The position numbers and the translations under genes were made by a program. Of a DNA stretch of 64,000 nt, positions 31,467 to 43,200 are shown in pieces. The DNA lies in contig OX621264.1 in assembly GCA_951640165.1 (NCBI GenBank), positions 4,531,001-4,595,000 on the forward strand, read 5' to 3'. The DNA comes from Pseudoips prasinana (lineage: Eukaryota > Arthropoda > Insecta > Lepidoptera > Nolidae). The notes beneath the pieces are model-generated. The model saw only the letters and a program-made list of their open reading frames with translations. It searched no databases and was not told the origin of the DNA. How positions within the stretch are numbered: position 1 is the stretch's first letter; each line of letters opens with the position of its first letter.

Positions 31467-31904
31467 TCGTATATATAGTATTTTTTTATTCAAAAAATAA
31501 TCAAAACTACGGAAATTTATGTCACAATAACTCTGTACAGTCAAAACCAATTGAAATGGACCATAAGTCAAAGTAATAATTTAATTGTAATTGTAATAAT
31601 TTTATTTGTATTCATACAAATTCCATCATTCAACACAAAATAAAGAAAAATGAACTTTATTCCAAGAAACTAATTTAGTAAATAACAATGCATATACATG
31701 ATAAATTAAAAATTCAGTGTATGTATTATGAATATAACATAATATTCTATTTGAGGTGTTTGAGGGTGTGTGTTAATTACGTTACATGTTGTATAAAGAG
31801 AGAGATCTCTTTCTCTCTGTCAGTTTCTTTTATGTCTCGAGTATCGTGACTCTTCCTATCATTCGACTCTTACAGTATACCTATTAAGGAACTTTGTACT
31901 GTTT

Positions 31905-31998
31905 TGTATAAATGGGTGACCGCCCAAATGGTTTCATTTCAGAGCGTCTCCTAGCTTCGGAGGGCACCTTAAGCAGTATGTCCAGGCTAGGGTAAGCA
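31905..31998 (+). mobile_element. 5S-rRNA-derived SINE fragment
   Basis: AAATGGGTGACCGCCCAAAT followed by GAGCGTCTCCTAGCTTCGGA matches the box C region and body of the copy at 51103. Confidence 0.6.
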
Positions 31999-32091
31999 CT
32001 GCGCATATGACAGTGCAAAGTAATGCAAGTCGAAGACGAAACTAGTGCGTCTAGACCACGACGGTTTCCCTACTATTGAGAAACAATTTTT

Positions 32092-32352
32092 GAAGTTATA
32101 CTTCTTTTGGCGCGATGGAGAAAAATTATGAGGGTGAATTTTTACGATGCGCGCGCACACCGACACCAAAAAATTTAACAGCATGAAGTTAGTTCTAGGT
32201 GGTATGACAGTGAATTTTTACGATGCGCGCGCATCGTGCGCGCGCATCGTAAAAATAACAGCATGACGTTAGTTCTAGGTGGTATGAAAATTGATAACTA
32301 TGTTCAAGTTGTATATTAAGAAGTATAACGCGTGTACATAAGTACACACAAG
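32092..32352 (+). repeat. Family P palindromic MITE-like element, copy 2
   Basis: Starts GAAGTTATACTTCTTTTGGC, repeats the TTAACAGCATGAAGTTAG / ATAACAGCATGACGTTAG block twice, carries the ACGATGCGCGCGCATCGT palindrome with an extra half, and ends GTACATAAGTACACACAAG. Confidence 0.8.
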
Positions 32353-32359
32353 CTTTTTT

Positions 32360-33229
32360 TTATTTTTTAACTTTATTTTATCTATTTTATAGCGCGGAAC
32401 GAAATAGAGTCTGTAAAATTTCAACTGTCTACCTATTACGGTTCATAAGATACAGTCCGCCGACAAGCAGACGAATGGTCAGCGTAGGCTTAGCAATTGG
32501 ATTAACCGTTGATAGCCTTTGGATACGGAACCCCAAAAAATGAGGGTACTTATTTAAAGTTTCATAAAAATGAAAACTATACAATGCCCCGATGATTCCA
32601 ACAAAACTCATTTTAATATCATATCTTCTCTTTCTAACATAGTTATAATAAAAATGACAGGACATATTTAGATGTGACAACTTAGTTTTGGCGCGAAATA
32701 CATCTTAATAATCTGTGGACTAATTAAACGCTTCCCGCGCGCTTTATATGCAGTTATAGTTATGGTCAAATAAAACCGGGACGCGAGGGTTTTACGTCGA
32801 AACAATTTACAAAGATTCTTTTTGATACGAGCGTATTGGCTGACTGTATTTTAGTCATCATGTCAAAATGACTTTGACAATATAAGCCACTTCTGTGCTT
32901 TGTGGTCTATATAAGGAGGCAACAGAGTTTTAATAGTTTGACAGTTCTATGTATGCCCTGTTCTTTTCATACAAGCTATATTAGAAAGTGACGGAATGAC
33001 ACTGAAATTAGTACAATGGTGTAAGAGACAAGTCGACAGATATATCTCAAGACTATCTTATAATTACAATGGGTAAAACTATATATTAACCTTACATATA
33101 TAAAGATGAATGTTTGTCTGTTTGTCCTTTATAGAAACGTAAACTATGCATTTGATCATGTGATGATCTTAAACTTCTATGATCTTCAGCAAAGTGTTGT
33201 GCATTTGCCCACGAAGGGTTCTGACAGTT
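32360..33229. other. No gene seen
   Basis: AT-rich. A patch at 32440-32600 (ACGGAACCCCAAAAAATGAG; minus strand) looks like a decayed GTTCCG repeat. Confidence 0.4.
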
Positions 33230-33395
33230 GTTGTGTTGGTACTGTTGTTGAACAGCTTAATGTGCCCTCCGAAACACGATGACGCTCAGAAATTGAACCA
33301 CTTTGGCGTCACCCATCTATGAACTCAACGCGAGCCTAGTTGCTTAACCTCGCTGATCACTTACGGACCGGTGAGAACATCTATGGCTTTGAGCG
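33230..33395 (-). mobile_element. 5S-rRNA-derived SINE, copy 2
   Basis: On the minus strand: GTAAGTGATCAGCGAGGTTA, AGCAACTAGGCTCGCG, then TAGATGGGTGACGCCAAAGT. This parallels the 5S rRNA order GATCACCGAAATTAAGCA ... GATGGGGGACCGC. The tail TTCGGAGGGCACATTAAGCT matches other copies. Confidence 0.75.
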
Positions 33396-33565
33396 CCTCA
33401 AAAGTTTTTCAATAGGGAGGCGCGAACTTTGACAGCGCATAGCGGCCATCTTGGTAAAGCAGTAGCTGTCAAATTTGACATAATTACGTTTAAAAACGGC
33501 TTCATCTTTTAAAGACGGATTCCTCTTCTCACGTCATGGCGATATAAATAAAATAATATTGAATA

Positions 33566-35157
33566 CACACATCAACACAATCTAGGGATATTGAACATTT
33601 CATTGATTATCTAGAAAACTATAAACATTTTGTTATGACTGTAAATGGAAGAATTAAAGATAATTTCATGGCCGATATTTAAACATTTACAACACGATGC
33701 GATTTTGTTTTTCTAATTAATAAAAGTCTTAAATTAATTAAGCCATAGAAAATTACTGAGTGAACAAAAACATTTTATTCTTATAAAATTATTCAATCGA
33801 ATTAAATGAATAAAAATCTTACCAAATCTGATAATCAGTAATCGGTATTTCCTCCTCTAACATTAATCACACAGCGGCAACGATTTTCCATACTTAAAAT
33901 TAAGGTGTCAATGTCTTGCTGGGGTATGCAGTCCCAAGTTCTTTTTAAATGTTCGAAAAGTTGTTCTTCTGTTGTCAAGTTGGGCGGAAAATCCCTCAAT
34001 GCTCTTCGCTGTAACATGTCCCAGGCGTGTTCAATTGGGTTTAAGTCTGGCGACTGTGGAGGCCAATCTAATACCTGAACATCGTGTTCTCGAAGGGCGG
34101 CCCTCACCAGCCGCGCTGTATGGGAAGGTGCATTGTCATGCATGAGCTGAAATTCTTGCCCCGTTAGGGCCCTGAGCGGGACAATGACACGTTCTACTAC
34201 CTCCTCACGGTATCTATGGGCAGTCATGCTGCCCTGAATCCAAATGAGTTGGGTTCGTCCGCCGATTCGTATTCCTGCCCACACCATAATTGTCCCGCCT
34301 TGGTAAGAGTGGACCTCCTGTGGATGTCGGAGACGGCTGACCCTGCCTGGAGTTCTCCAAACGCGTGTTCGTCTCGAATCTGGATGAAATCCATAGCGGG
34401 ACTCATCAGTGAACAGCACCAATGACCATTGTTGATCACTCCATGTCAAATGTTCTTGAGCCCATAAAAGTCGCCTACCGCGATTGCCACGTCGCAGCGC
34501 TGGGACTCGTAGCGGTCTGCGAGCATGAAGACCAACTTCATGCAGCCTCCTTCGCACGGTTTGGTCGCTCACCAGCAGCTGCTGACCCTCCTGGAGCCTT
34601 TGCACTAGTTGCATCGCTGTGATATTGGGTAGTCTTCTGGCGGTCATTTGGAGAAATCGATCCTGTCTCTGAGTGGTAACACGATATCTACCTGTGTGCC
34701 GTTCTGCCACATCTCCAGTAGCGCGATAACGTGACCACAGCCTGGATACCACATTTTGGCTTGTGCCCAGAGACTCAGCAACGACGCGTTGAATAGCACC
34801 GTTTTGTAACATGCCAACTGCCCGTAACATTTCATCTCGACTCAAATGATGGCGTGGCATGACGCTAAAAAGCTTACACAACCAATTGAGAAAAGAAAAT
34901 AAAACAATTTATCAGGTTTTCTTCAATTAACACGCAAAAAAAATTTTAATGCAACTTCTTGAAATTAGATACAACTCAAGATTGCGCTGTGCTTTGCGTG
35001 TTTTCATTTGTTTCTCATTTTAATTTTTAAATTTTGTATAAAGAATAGACAAGGTTTAAATCTGTAAATAAACTTTTTAAGGAAACTAAATAGGTTTTAA
35101 ACAATAAAGCCATGTTTGATTTCAAAATAACGTATCCCTAGACTTTGTTGATGTGTG
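33566..35157 (-). mobile_element. Tc1-like transposon, apparently complete
   Basis: The terminal inverted repeats start CACACATCAACA and continue to CTAGGGATA at 33566-33590, mirrored at 35133-35157 with two mismatches. They are flanked by TA (33564-33565, 35158-35159). One long transposase ORF fills the centre. The total of 1.59 kb is normal for the family. Confidence 0.93.
33835..34860 (-). CDS. Tc1-like transposase, full length
   Basis: The ATG at 34860 (MPRHHLSRDEMLRAVGMLQN) gives 341 residues, a typical Tc1 length. An upstream in-frame TTG is not needed. The N-terminal paired-type HTH domains cover about residues 1-110 (VVAESLGTSQNVVSRLWSRY; VQRLQEGQQLLVSDQTVRRR). The DDE domain has D in LVLFTDESRYGFH, D in QLMHDNAPSHTARLV with 34 residues to E, and E in WPPQSPDLNPIEHAWDML. 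There are no stops or frameshifts. It cuts and pastes the element at TA sites. Whether it is active cannot be told, but the frame is open and the ends are well kept, which suggests a recent arrival. Confidence 0.95.
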   Translation of the reverse strand: MPRHHLSRDEMLRAVGMLQNGAIQRVVAESLGTSQNVVSRLWSRYRATGDVAERHTGRYRVTTQRQDRFLQMTARRLPNITAMQLVQRLQEGQQLLVSDQTVRRRLHEVGLHARRPLRVPALRRGNRGRRLLWAQEHLTWSDQQWSLVLFTDESRYGFHPDSRRTRVWRTPGRVSRLRHPQEVHSYQGGTIMVWAGIRIGGRTQLIWIQGSMTAHRYREEVVERVIVPLRALTGQEFQLMHDNAPSHTARLVRAALREHDVQVLDWPPQSPDLNPIEHAWDMLQRRALRDFPPNLTTEEQLFEHLKRTWDCIPQQDIDTLILSMENRCRCVINVRGGNTDY

Positions 35158-35159
35158 TA

Positions 35160-35533
35160 TGTTGAACTAGGCCATAGTTCATGTGAACATATTCATCAAT
35201 TCATATTATTTGATTTGAGGGATGCCTTCCTTCAGTGGACGCCTTTCGGCTGATATGATATGACGCTAATATATCATACAAACTTAAATGTAATAGGGTA
35301 ATATTATTGCAACGAAGTTTCTGAGTCTGGGTGTTCTTTTAGGTAGAGACATTTATCTTTATGTCTATAGAACTTTTTTTTTTAATTGCATGTGTCAAAA
35401 ATGCGAAATTTATAAAAAAATTTGATCCAGGTTTGTAGTGGCTTAAAATCTGTCTACCTGTCTCATGTCCGAGATAAATGTCAAATCAGTAAAACGCAAT
35501 TCAATCACCCAGGTACTAAGTAGCAGATGGAGT
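35160..35533. other. Spacer with a decayed RTE-type tail
   Basis: GGGATGCCTTCCTTCAGTGG followed by ACGCCTTTCGGCTGATATGA at about 35218-35262 resembles the lepidopteran RTE 3' tail. The rest is AT-rich with no gene. Confidence 0.45.
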
Positions 35534-35539
35534 TTTATT
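35534..35539 (-). terminator. Candidate polyadenylation signal of the ZAD zinc-finger gene
   Basis: AATAAA on the minus strand, about 105 bases after the stop codon at 35642. Confidence 0.4.
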
Positions 35540-35641
35540 TTCTAGGTATCTACAGTTAGCCTAAGAGGCTTCCACTGCTTCACCAGGAGCGTGGTCTCAA
35601 GCCGTCTAGCGATAAAAATAGCAGATATGTGTTTAACACTT

Positions 35642-37224
35642 TCAAACAACTAAGTTAACATCTTGTATATTGTGTTTGTACAGATGGCACATTAAACTAG
35701 ATTTGGCTGTGAACCTGTACTGGCAAACCTCACACTTATAAGGCTTTTCCCCGTTATGCTTGACGCGAATATGCGTCTTCAGACTACTACTATGGCTAAA
35801 ACTACTCTCACACTTATCGCACTTAAAAGCTTGCTCACCAGTATGTATGCGAATATGTCTATGCAAGTCACTCTTCCTAATGAAACTACTTTTACAGCTC
35901 TCACATTTGTAAGGCTTGTCGTGGGTGTGTATCTTCTGGATGTGTCTTAAAAGTTTGCTGTTTTCTATGAAAGAGGTCTCGCAAATTTCACATTTGAATG
36001 GTTTCTCGCCAGTGTGCAATCGGATGTGTCTTTGTAAACTGGGTATTTGAGCGAAGCTAGCCTCGCAAATCTGACATTTATGGGGTTTTTCACCCGTGTG
36101 AGTGAGAATATGTCTTTTCAAAGAGCTGAGTTGGTAGTAAGAGTTCTGACAAACATCGCACTCGTACCGTTTGACACTGAAATGCTTTTTGTTCATATGA
36201 TTTGACAAGCGGCTCTCTTGCGTGAAGCTTTTCTGGCAGATTTCACATGTAAATTGGACACCCATATGTACATTCATGTGATATCTTAAGTTACACTTGT
36301 GGCTGTAACTTCTCTGGCAAACGTCGCATTTGTAAGGCTTTTCGTTGACATGTTCATTCATATGGAACTTCAAATGGCCAATACCATCAAAGTCCTTGTG
36401 ACACACCTCACATTTGTAAAGCTTTTTGTCTGTGTGCGTGACTCTGATGTGGTTTTCCAGCCGGCTACGTAGTGTGAAACTTGCCTGACACGTTTCACAC
36501 TTAAAATCTCTTTCATTTAAATGTACTACGCGCTTATGTTTCTCACAATTACTACTCTGAGTGAAGCTTCTTTGGCAAATGTCACATTTATAAGGTTTCT
36601 CGCCAGTGTGTAGCCGAATGTGTTTATCTAAAGTGCTCTTGTCATTGAAACTACTAGGACAGCTATGACACTTGTAAGGTTTGAGGCCAGTATGAATGAC
36701 TTTGTGTCGCACCAAATTACATCTGTGACGAAAACTACTATCACAAGTGTCACATTTATAAGGTTTCTCGTTTACGTCTTTGTTTGCATTATTGTCGTCA
36801 GACACGTCTTTTGGCATGTGGATATTCATATGGAGTACTAAAGTACGCTTTTTACTGAAACTACTCTGGCACATATCGCATTTGTAAGGTCTTAGTACGC
36901 TGTGTACTCCGCGTATGTGTTTGATAAGATTACAGTTTTGGACGAAGCTTTTATGACAAATCTCACATTTAAAAGGTTTTTCGCCCGTATGCAAACGGCT
37001 GTGTGCTTTCAATGTGCTTCTGTCGCTAAAGCTTCTAGGACACCTAAGACATTTGTAAGGTTTTAGACCAGTATGAATGATTTTATGTCTCACCAAACTG
37101 CCTTTATGATTAAATGTTCTTTGGCAAAGATCGCATCGATAAGGTTTGTCGGCACTTTTCAAATTATCTTCATCAGATTCCACATCATTCATGCGCTGCT
37201 TCATTCTCTTGGAGCCATGTGATC
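35642..37224 (-). CDS. ZAD gene exon 6 (17 C2H2 fingers, stop)
   Basis: Acceptor TTGCAATTCACAG, then SHGSKRMKQRMNDVESDEDN and an unbroken array from YRCDLCQRTFNHKGSLVRHK to YKCEVCQYRFTAKSSLMCHL. 17 fingers match C-x2-C-x12-H-x3-4-H; the third, seventh, eighth, eleventh, fourteenth and sixteenth use H-x4-H. Fingers 4 and 5 are separated by a longer acidic/Asn spacer (PKDVSDDNNANKDVNE). The tail after the last finger is NIQDVNLVV. Several fingers look alike in pairs (1 and 5, 2 and 6), suggesting internal duplication of a four-finger block. Confidence 0.95.
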
Positions 37225-40200
37225 CTGTGAATTGCAATGAAAATAATTAATAATTTTAGAAGCGGAAACACTGCCCTAATCACTTCAAGAGAGGGTGGGT
37301 TTTTTTACTTTATCGTATGGGAATAGGCTTCCCTAGCGCCAGAGTTGTTCAAGCCGCCCAGTAGGCCTCTGACATGCCTTATCAACTATGACAGTTACTG
37401 ACAGCTTAATGTGCCTTCCAAAGCACCCAAACGCTCAGAAATTAAACAACATTGGCATCAATAGAATGACCACGTGCCTATGCGCTTCACCTCACTGATC
37501 TCTTACGGATCAGTGAAAGCAACTGGCTGAGAAGATGGCTGACCCTCACTGGGGATCTACCGACTAAGTCACCGAACATCGATTTCTTAAATTCAAACAA
37601 ATAAAGGTTAAAAATGACAAATCAATCGTTAAATCGGCTTCCATGAACACATTTGACGTCATAAATCGATTATCAACGTTGAAGCCGATTTAAAGATTGG
37701 TTAAGTCATTTTTAACCTTTATTTATTTGAATGCCATTTAAGAAATCAATGCTCAGCGACTTAGCCGTTAGAGCCCCTGGGGCTCTACCGGCTAAGTCGC
37801 CGAACATCGTGTTTGTGAATGGCGTTCAAATAAATCATAGATAAAAATGACTAAATCAATCGTTAAATCGTCTTCAACGTTGACAATCGATTCCGGACCA
37901 TTTATGACGTCACATGTGGTCATGGTAGCCGATTAAGTCATTTTTAACCTTTATTTATTTGAACGCCATTCATGAAAACGATGTTCGGCGACTTAGCCGG
38001 TAGAGCCCCTGATCGGAAACCGATCGACGAGGTTAAGCAACAAGGCGCGCGTTTAGTCCATTGATCGACGGTCACCCTAGCCTAGTTGGTAGTGCTCCTG
38101 CCTACGAAGCTGGTGGTCCTGGGTTCGAATCCCGGTAAGTGCAAATATTTGTGTGATGAGCTCGAATATTTGTTTCCGAGTCATGGATGTTTTCTATGTA
38201 TTTAAGTATTTATCTATCTATATAAGTACGTATATCGTCGCCTGGTACCCATAGTACAAGCTTTGCTTAGTTTGGGGCTAGGACGATCTGTGTGACATTG
38301 TACCTAGATATTATTATTATTATTATTGATGGGCGTCCGTCAAAGTCGTTTATTATTTAATGGTATCCGTGCTATGGAAGGCATGTTCATATGTATGTCG
38401 CGGCCAAAGTCATCAGTGTTTGTCATCAGTGTTTATGGCAAGTCAGAGGCCTTTGGGCTAACAACTCTGTCACTATGATAAACACTGCCCGTAGGATAAG
38501 TTATAATAATAATAAATATCTTGGGACAATTAACACCTCTCAAGTTCCTCGGTATTTTTTCTATGTACACCGATTTCTCTGAGATTTATGATCCGATTTA
38601 TTTGATTCATTTTTAGTTTGCTGCGAAATAATTAATATTAAAGGTTAATATTAAAGGTCCCATAAAAATTTTACATAGTTCGTCCCGGTAGTTTTCATTT
38701 TATGAACATATTTGTATGATATTTTTGTTTATGTGAACGATGTAATTGTCTTTGGCACAGACGTTTATAAATCTTAGCCAGTCTAGCTAGACTCATACCG
38801 TTCAAGTGTTTCTTGGCGTGAATACGAGTATGAAGGACAGTTTCAGATTAGCGTTTATTACGCGGGTATAAGCTCGTTTTTGGAAGCGCGCATTTTTTAA
38901 GTACGTACACCGATTACGCTGAGATTTATGAACCGACTAGCTGTGCCCCGCGGTTTTACCCGCATTAAACTTTATAAATTATAGTTCATCTAGGATATCA
39001 GATAACTCCATACCAAATTTTATTAAAATTGCTCCAGCTGTTTAGACGTTGAAGACGTAACAAACATACACACTCAGACACTCACTCTTCGCTTTTATAA
39101 TGATAGTGTGGTTTAAGTGATTCTTCTTTAGCCCTTTGCTCAGCAGACTCGTTAGCTAATCAATCATAAATAATACCTAGTCTTTGAGCCCTCTGGTCAG
39201 CAGACTCGTTGGCTATTCGATCATTAATGAAACCTAGTCTATGAGCCCTCTGCTCAGCAGACTTGTTGGCTATTCGATCATTAATAAAACCTTGTCTATA
39301 CGCCCTCTGGTCAGCAGACTCGTTTGCTAACCGATCTTTAATAAGACCTAGTCTATGAGTCCCCCAGGCAGCAGAGTCTTTGGCTAATCGATCATTAATA
39401 AGACCTAGTCTACGAGCCCTCTGCTCAGCAGACTTGTTGGCTAATCGATTTTGAATAAGACCTAGTCTATGAGCCCTCTGCTCAGCAGACTTGTTGGCTA
39501 ATCGATCTTTAATAAGACCTAGTCTATGAGCTCTCTGCTCAGCAGACTTGTTGGCTAATCGATCTTTAATAAGACCTAGTCTATGAGCTCTCTGCTCAGC
39601 AGACTTGTTGGCTAATCGATCTTTAATAAGACCTAGTCTATGAGCTCTCTGCTCAGCAGACTTGTTGGCTAATCGATCTTTAATAAGACCTAGTCTATGA
39701 GCCCTCTGCTCAGCAAACTTGTTGGCTTATCGATCTTTAATAATACCTAGTCTATGAGCCCTCTGCTCAGCAGACTTGTTGGCTAATCGATCTTTAATAA
39801 GACCTAGTCTATGAGCTCTCTGCTCGGCAGACTTGTTGGCTAATCGATCTTTAATAAGACCTAGCCTATGAGCCCTCTGCTCAGCAAACTTGTTGGCTAA
39901 TCGATCTTTATTAATACCTAGTCTATGAGCTCTCTGCTCAGCAGAATTGTTGGCTAATCGATCTTTAATAAGACCTAGTCTATGAGCCCTCTGCTCAGCA
40001 GACTTGTTGGCTAATCGATCTTTATTAAGACCTAGTCTAAGTCTAAGTTGTAAGTGACAAAAATAATGAATTTACGTTATAGTATAAGTGAGCGACTGAC
40101 TGCGAGTGACGAGAAATATGAAGCAACTAACAAATATGAACTTGAGTTACTAAAAATACAAAATGAGAAGCTTCATAATATTTGAGCGACCTAATATTTC

Positions 40201-43200
40201 TTCGCTTTGACCAATCAGAGAGATCAGAGGCTTTTGCGGCGGACTTCAAGCGCTATTGTTTTTGTTTAGATTTGCATTAATGTCTCCTGAAAAATTGAAA
40301 AGCTCCAAAAAAAATGGGATTTTCGAAAACTTTTCACCAATCTTACCTAACAATAGTGTCTAGCTTAATAGTCACAGTTCTAACCTAACCTAACCCAAAT
40401 AACTTCCGGAAAACTCGTCTCTATCCTAATATGGAAGTTGCCCTCTCTGTATTTCTAGTCGCACAATTAGTAATTTAGTCGCGCGGCTAGAATTTTGATA
40501 TCTGAAATGGATTAATTATAACCCACTTTTTGTAAGCTCCTTCTGGATTTTATTATTAATCAATATTCGTCGTTAGTTTAGTTAATTATTCGCTTACTCA
40601 AATTCATGCCGCTCAAGTTATTAAAACAGTATCTTAACATCAGTCGCTAAGTATTTTTGTATTCGATCGTTTTATAATTCCCCTTTCATTAATATTAAAG
40701 AGATGTTTTAAATTAAGTCTTTATTAAGTTTTTTTTAACTTTTTAGTTTTTGAAGTCGGTTTTTTAAACGAAGTTTTTTATTTAATTTATTTATTGTTAT
40801 TTTATATTTTTGTTGTCTGTGTAATTTTTTTAATAAATCTTTTTCTTCTTCTTCTACATATCTATATCTATAAAAATCAATGCCACTTTTCGTTGTAATG
40901 TTATAACTCAACAACGCCTTTACCGATTTGCCTAATTTTGGTCTTGAATTATTCGTGGAAGTCCAGGGAAGGTTTGTACATAGAGAAAATTTAAAAAATG
41001 TCTTGAAAAAGTGTAAAATCAACGTCTTTTAGCAATTTAAAATATTTTTTTGTTTGAATAAATGAACTTAATAATCATTTTTTTATTACTATGTAGCGAA
41101 GCACGTACCGGGCCCTTAGTTATAGATATATAACACCAAAACACGGAAAACATAATCACGCTCATGGCAAAAATATTTGTCCAGACAAGGGTAGAAGATG
41201 CGACCTCCGGCTTAGCAGCCAGGGCCATTAACCACTAGTAGACTGTCAGTCCAGTCTTAAGTATGTAAGTAATTCGACTATGGTTTTTTAGAGTTCCGTA
41301 GCCAAATGGCAAGAAACGGAACCCTTATAGATTCGTCATGTCTGCCTGTCTGTCCGTCCGTATGTCACAGCCACTTTTTTTGAAACTATAAGAGCTGTGC
41401 GGTTGAAACTTGGTAAGGAGACTAAGGAGATGTATTATGTAACGCATTAAGATTTTTACACAAAAATAGAAAAAGATCAATAATTTTGGGGGTTCCCCAT
41501 ACATAGAACAGAAACTCTAAAAAAAAAATTCCATCGTACCCATACATGTCATGACCCATCTATGGATAGGTCTTCAAAAATGATATGATATTGAGGTTTC
41601 TAATATAATTTTTTCTAAAATGAATATTTTGCGCGAGGGACACTTCCAATGTGGTAAAATGAGTGTCCCCCCCCCCTCTGTAACTTCTAAAATAAGAGAA
41701 TGATAAAACTAAAAATAATATATGATGTACATTACCATGCAAACTAACAACAAAAATTGGTTTGAACGAGATCTAGTAAGTAGTTTTTTTTCAAACCGCA
41801 ATTTACCTTTCATTGAATCAACTGAAATAATTGCTGCTACGAAATGGGCGAGTCCGACTCGCACTTGGCCGTTTTTATTTAATATGTATGTATGCTACTA
41901 GATTTCTCCGCTGTTTTGTGAACGGATTTGGATGTGCATGAATGTTCATTTGGCAAACGATACATTTGACAAAAGTATCACCTAAATATTTAAAAGAATT
42001 GCCTTTAATACAATTGACTGACATGTTTAAAATATTAAAAATTAAAAGATTACTTAGGAGATAAATTGATACAATTTAGAATTAATTTTTAAATTAAAAC
42101 ATATTCATAAGAATTAAATTTCATTTCAATTAATAAATAATATAATAAATGTACAATAAATACTACTAATATAAAAATTACGAAAGTTTGTGAGTAGGAG
42201 TGGATGTATGAATGTTTGTTACTCTTTCACGCGAAAACTACTGAACGGATTTTGATGAAACTTTGTAGTAATATAGTTTATATGTCCGAAAAACACATAG
42301 GCTATGATTTATAAAATTTGACGCGGCTCAAACCGCAGGGCACAGCTAGTTAATAATACGAGTAATGTATCTAATATCGACTTAAGCATATTATTATATA
42401 AAAAGTAAATAAATAATAAATTGAGTTTTTATTGGAATAACATATTTTTTTTGGTTTGTAAACTTACCAAACTGCGCAACAGCTTGTCGGTCGATTAGCG
42501 CTTGTTTTAAATTCCTTAAACTAAGTACAAACTAGCTGATTACATATAATTTTGATAAATATTTGTAACTATAGTAATTTTGTCAAACCACTTACAAAAC
42601 ATAATCATTCACAAAATTCAGTTAGGAGTATTTGTCTAACTTTATTTTTTAGGGATGCTTTACTTATCGTACCATGTTCTTTCCTAAGCCAAGAAAACGT
42701 CATCAATATATGACGTGCATATCAAAATCAAAATATGACGTCATATATTGATGTCATATTATATAGATAGTCAATATATGACGTGCATATCAAAATATGC
42801 ACGTCATATTGACGACAGAATATATAGAGCATAATTATGTACCACCAATATTACTATATTCTAACAAATGACTGCCTCGTTGGTCTAGCGGTAGCGTGTT
42901 CACCCGCAGAGAACGAGGTCCTGGGTTCAAATCCCGGGTCGGGCCAAAAAGTGATTTAGGGACTTTTCTGTAAAAAGAAATAGTTCTCAGCCTCAGCCCG
43001 AAGTCTGGGTGTTGGTGGTATTATACCCCCGTGCCTCGGAGAGCACGTAAAGCCGTCGGTCCTGTACCTGACCTCTTTCCGGTCGTGTCGCTAGGCGTCC
43101 CATCGGCTCATGAGAGCGATGGAATAGAAAGTGTTCCTGTGTTTGCGCACACACTTGTGCACTATAATATATCCCGCGCAGATGGCTAATCTCTATTGAG

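Noticed and set aside
34216..34622. Plus-strand frames across the Tc1-like transposase
   Set aside because: Antisense shadows of the intact minus-strand transposase.
39131..40037. 57-bp repeat array as CRISPR
   Set aside because: No spacers; the repeats abut and read as a 19-residue protein motif.
42873..42950. tRNA gene
   Set aside because: Boxes A and B are present, but the cloverleaf is imperfect and a long SINE body follows; the same body recurs at 26425.
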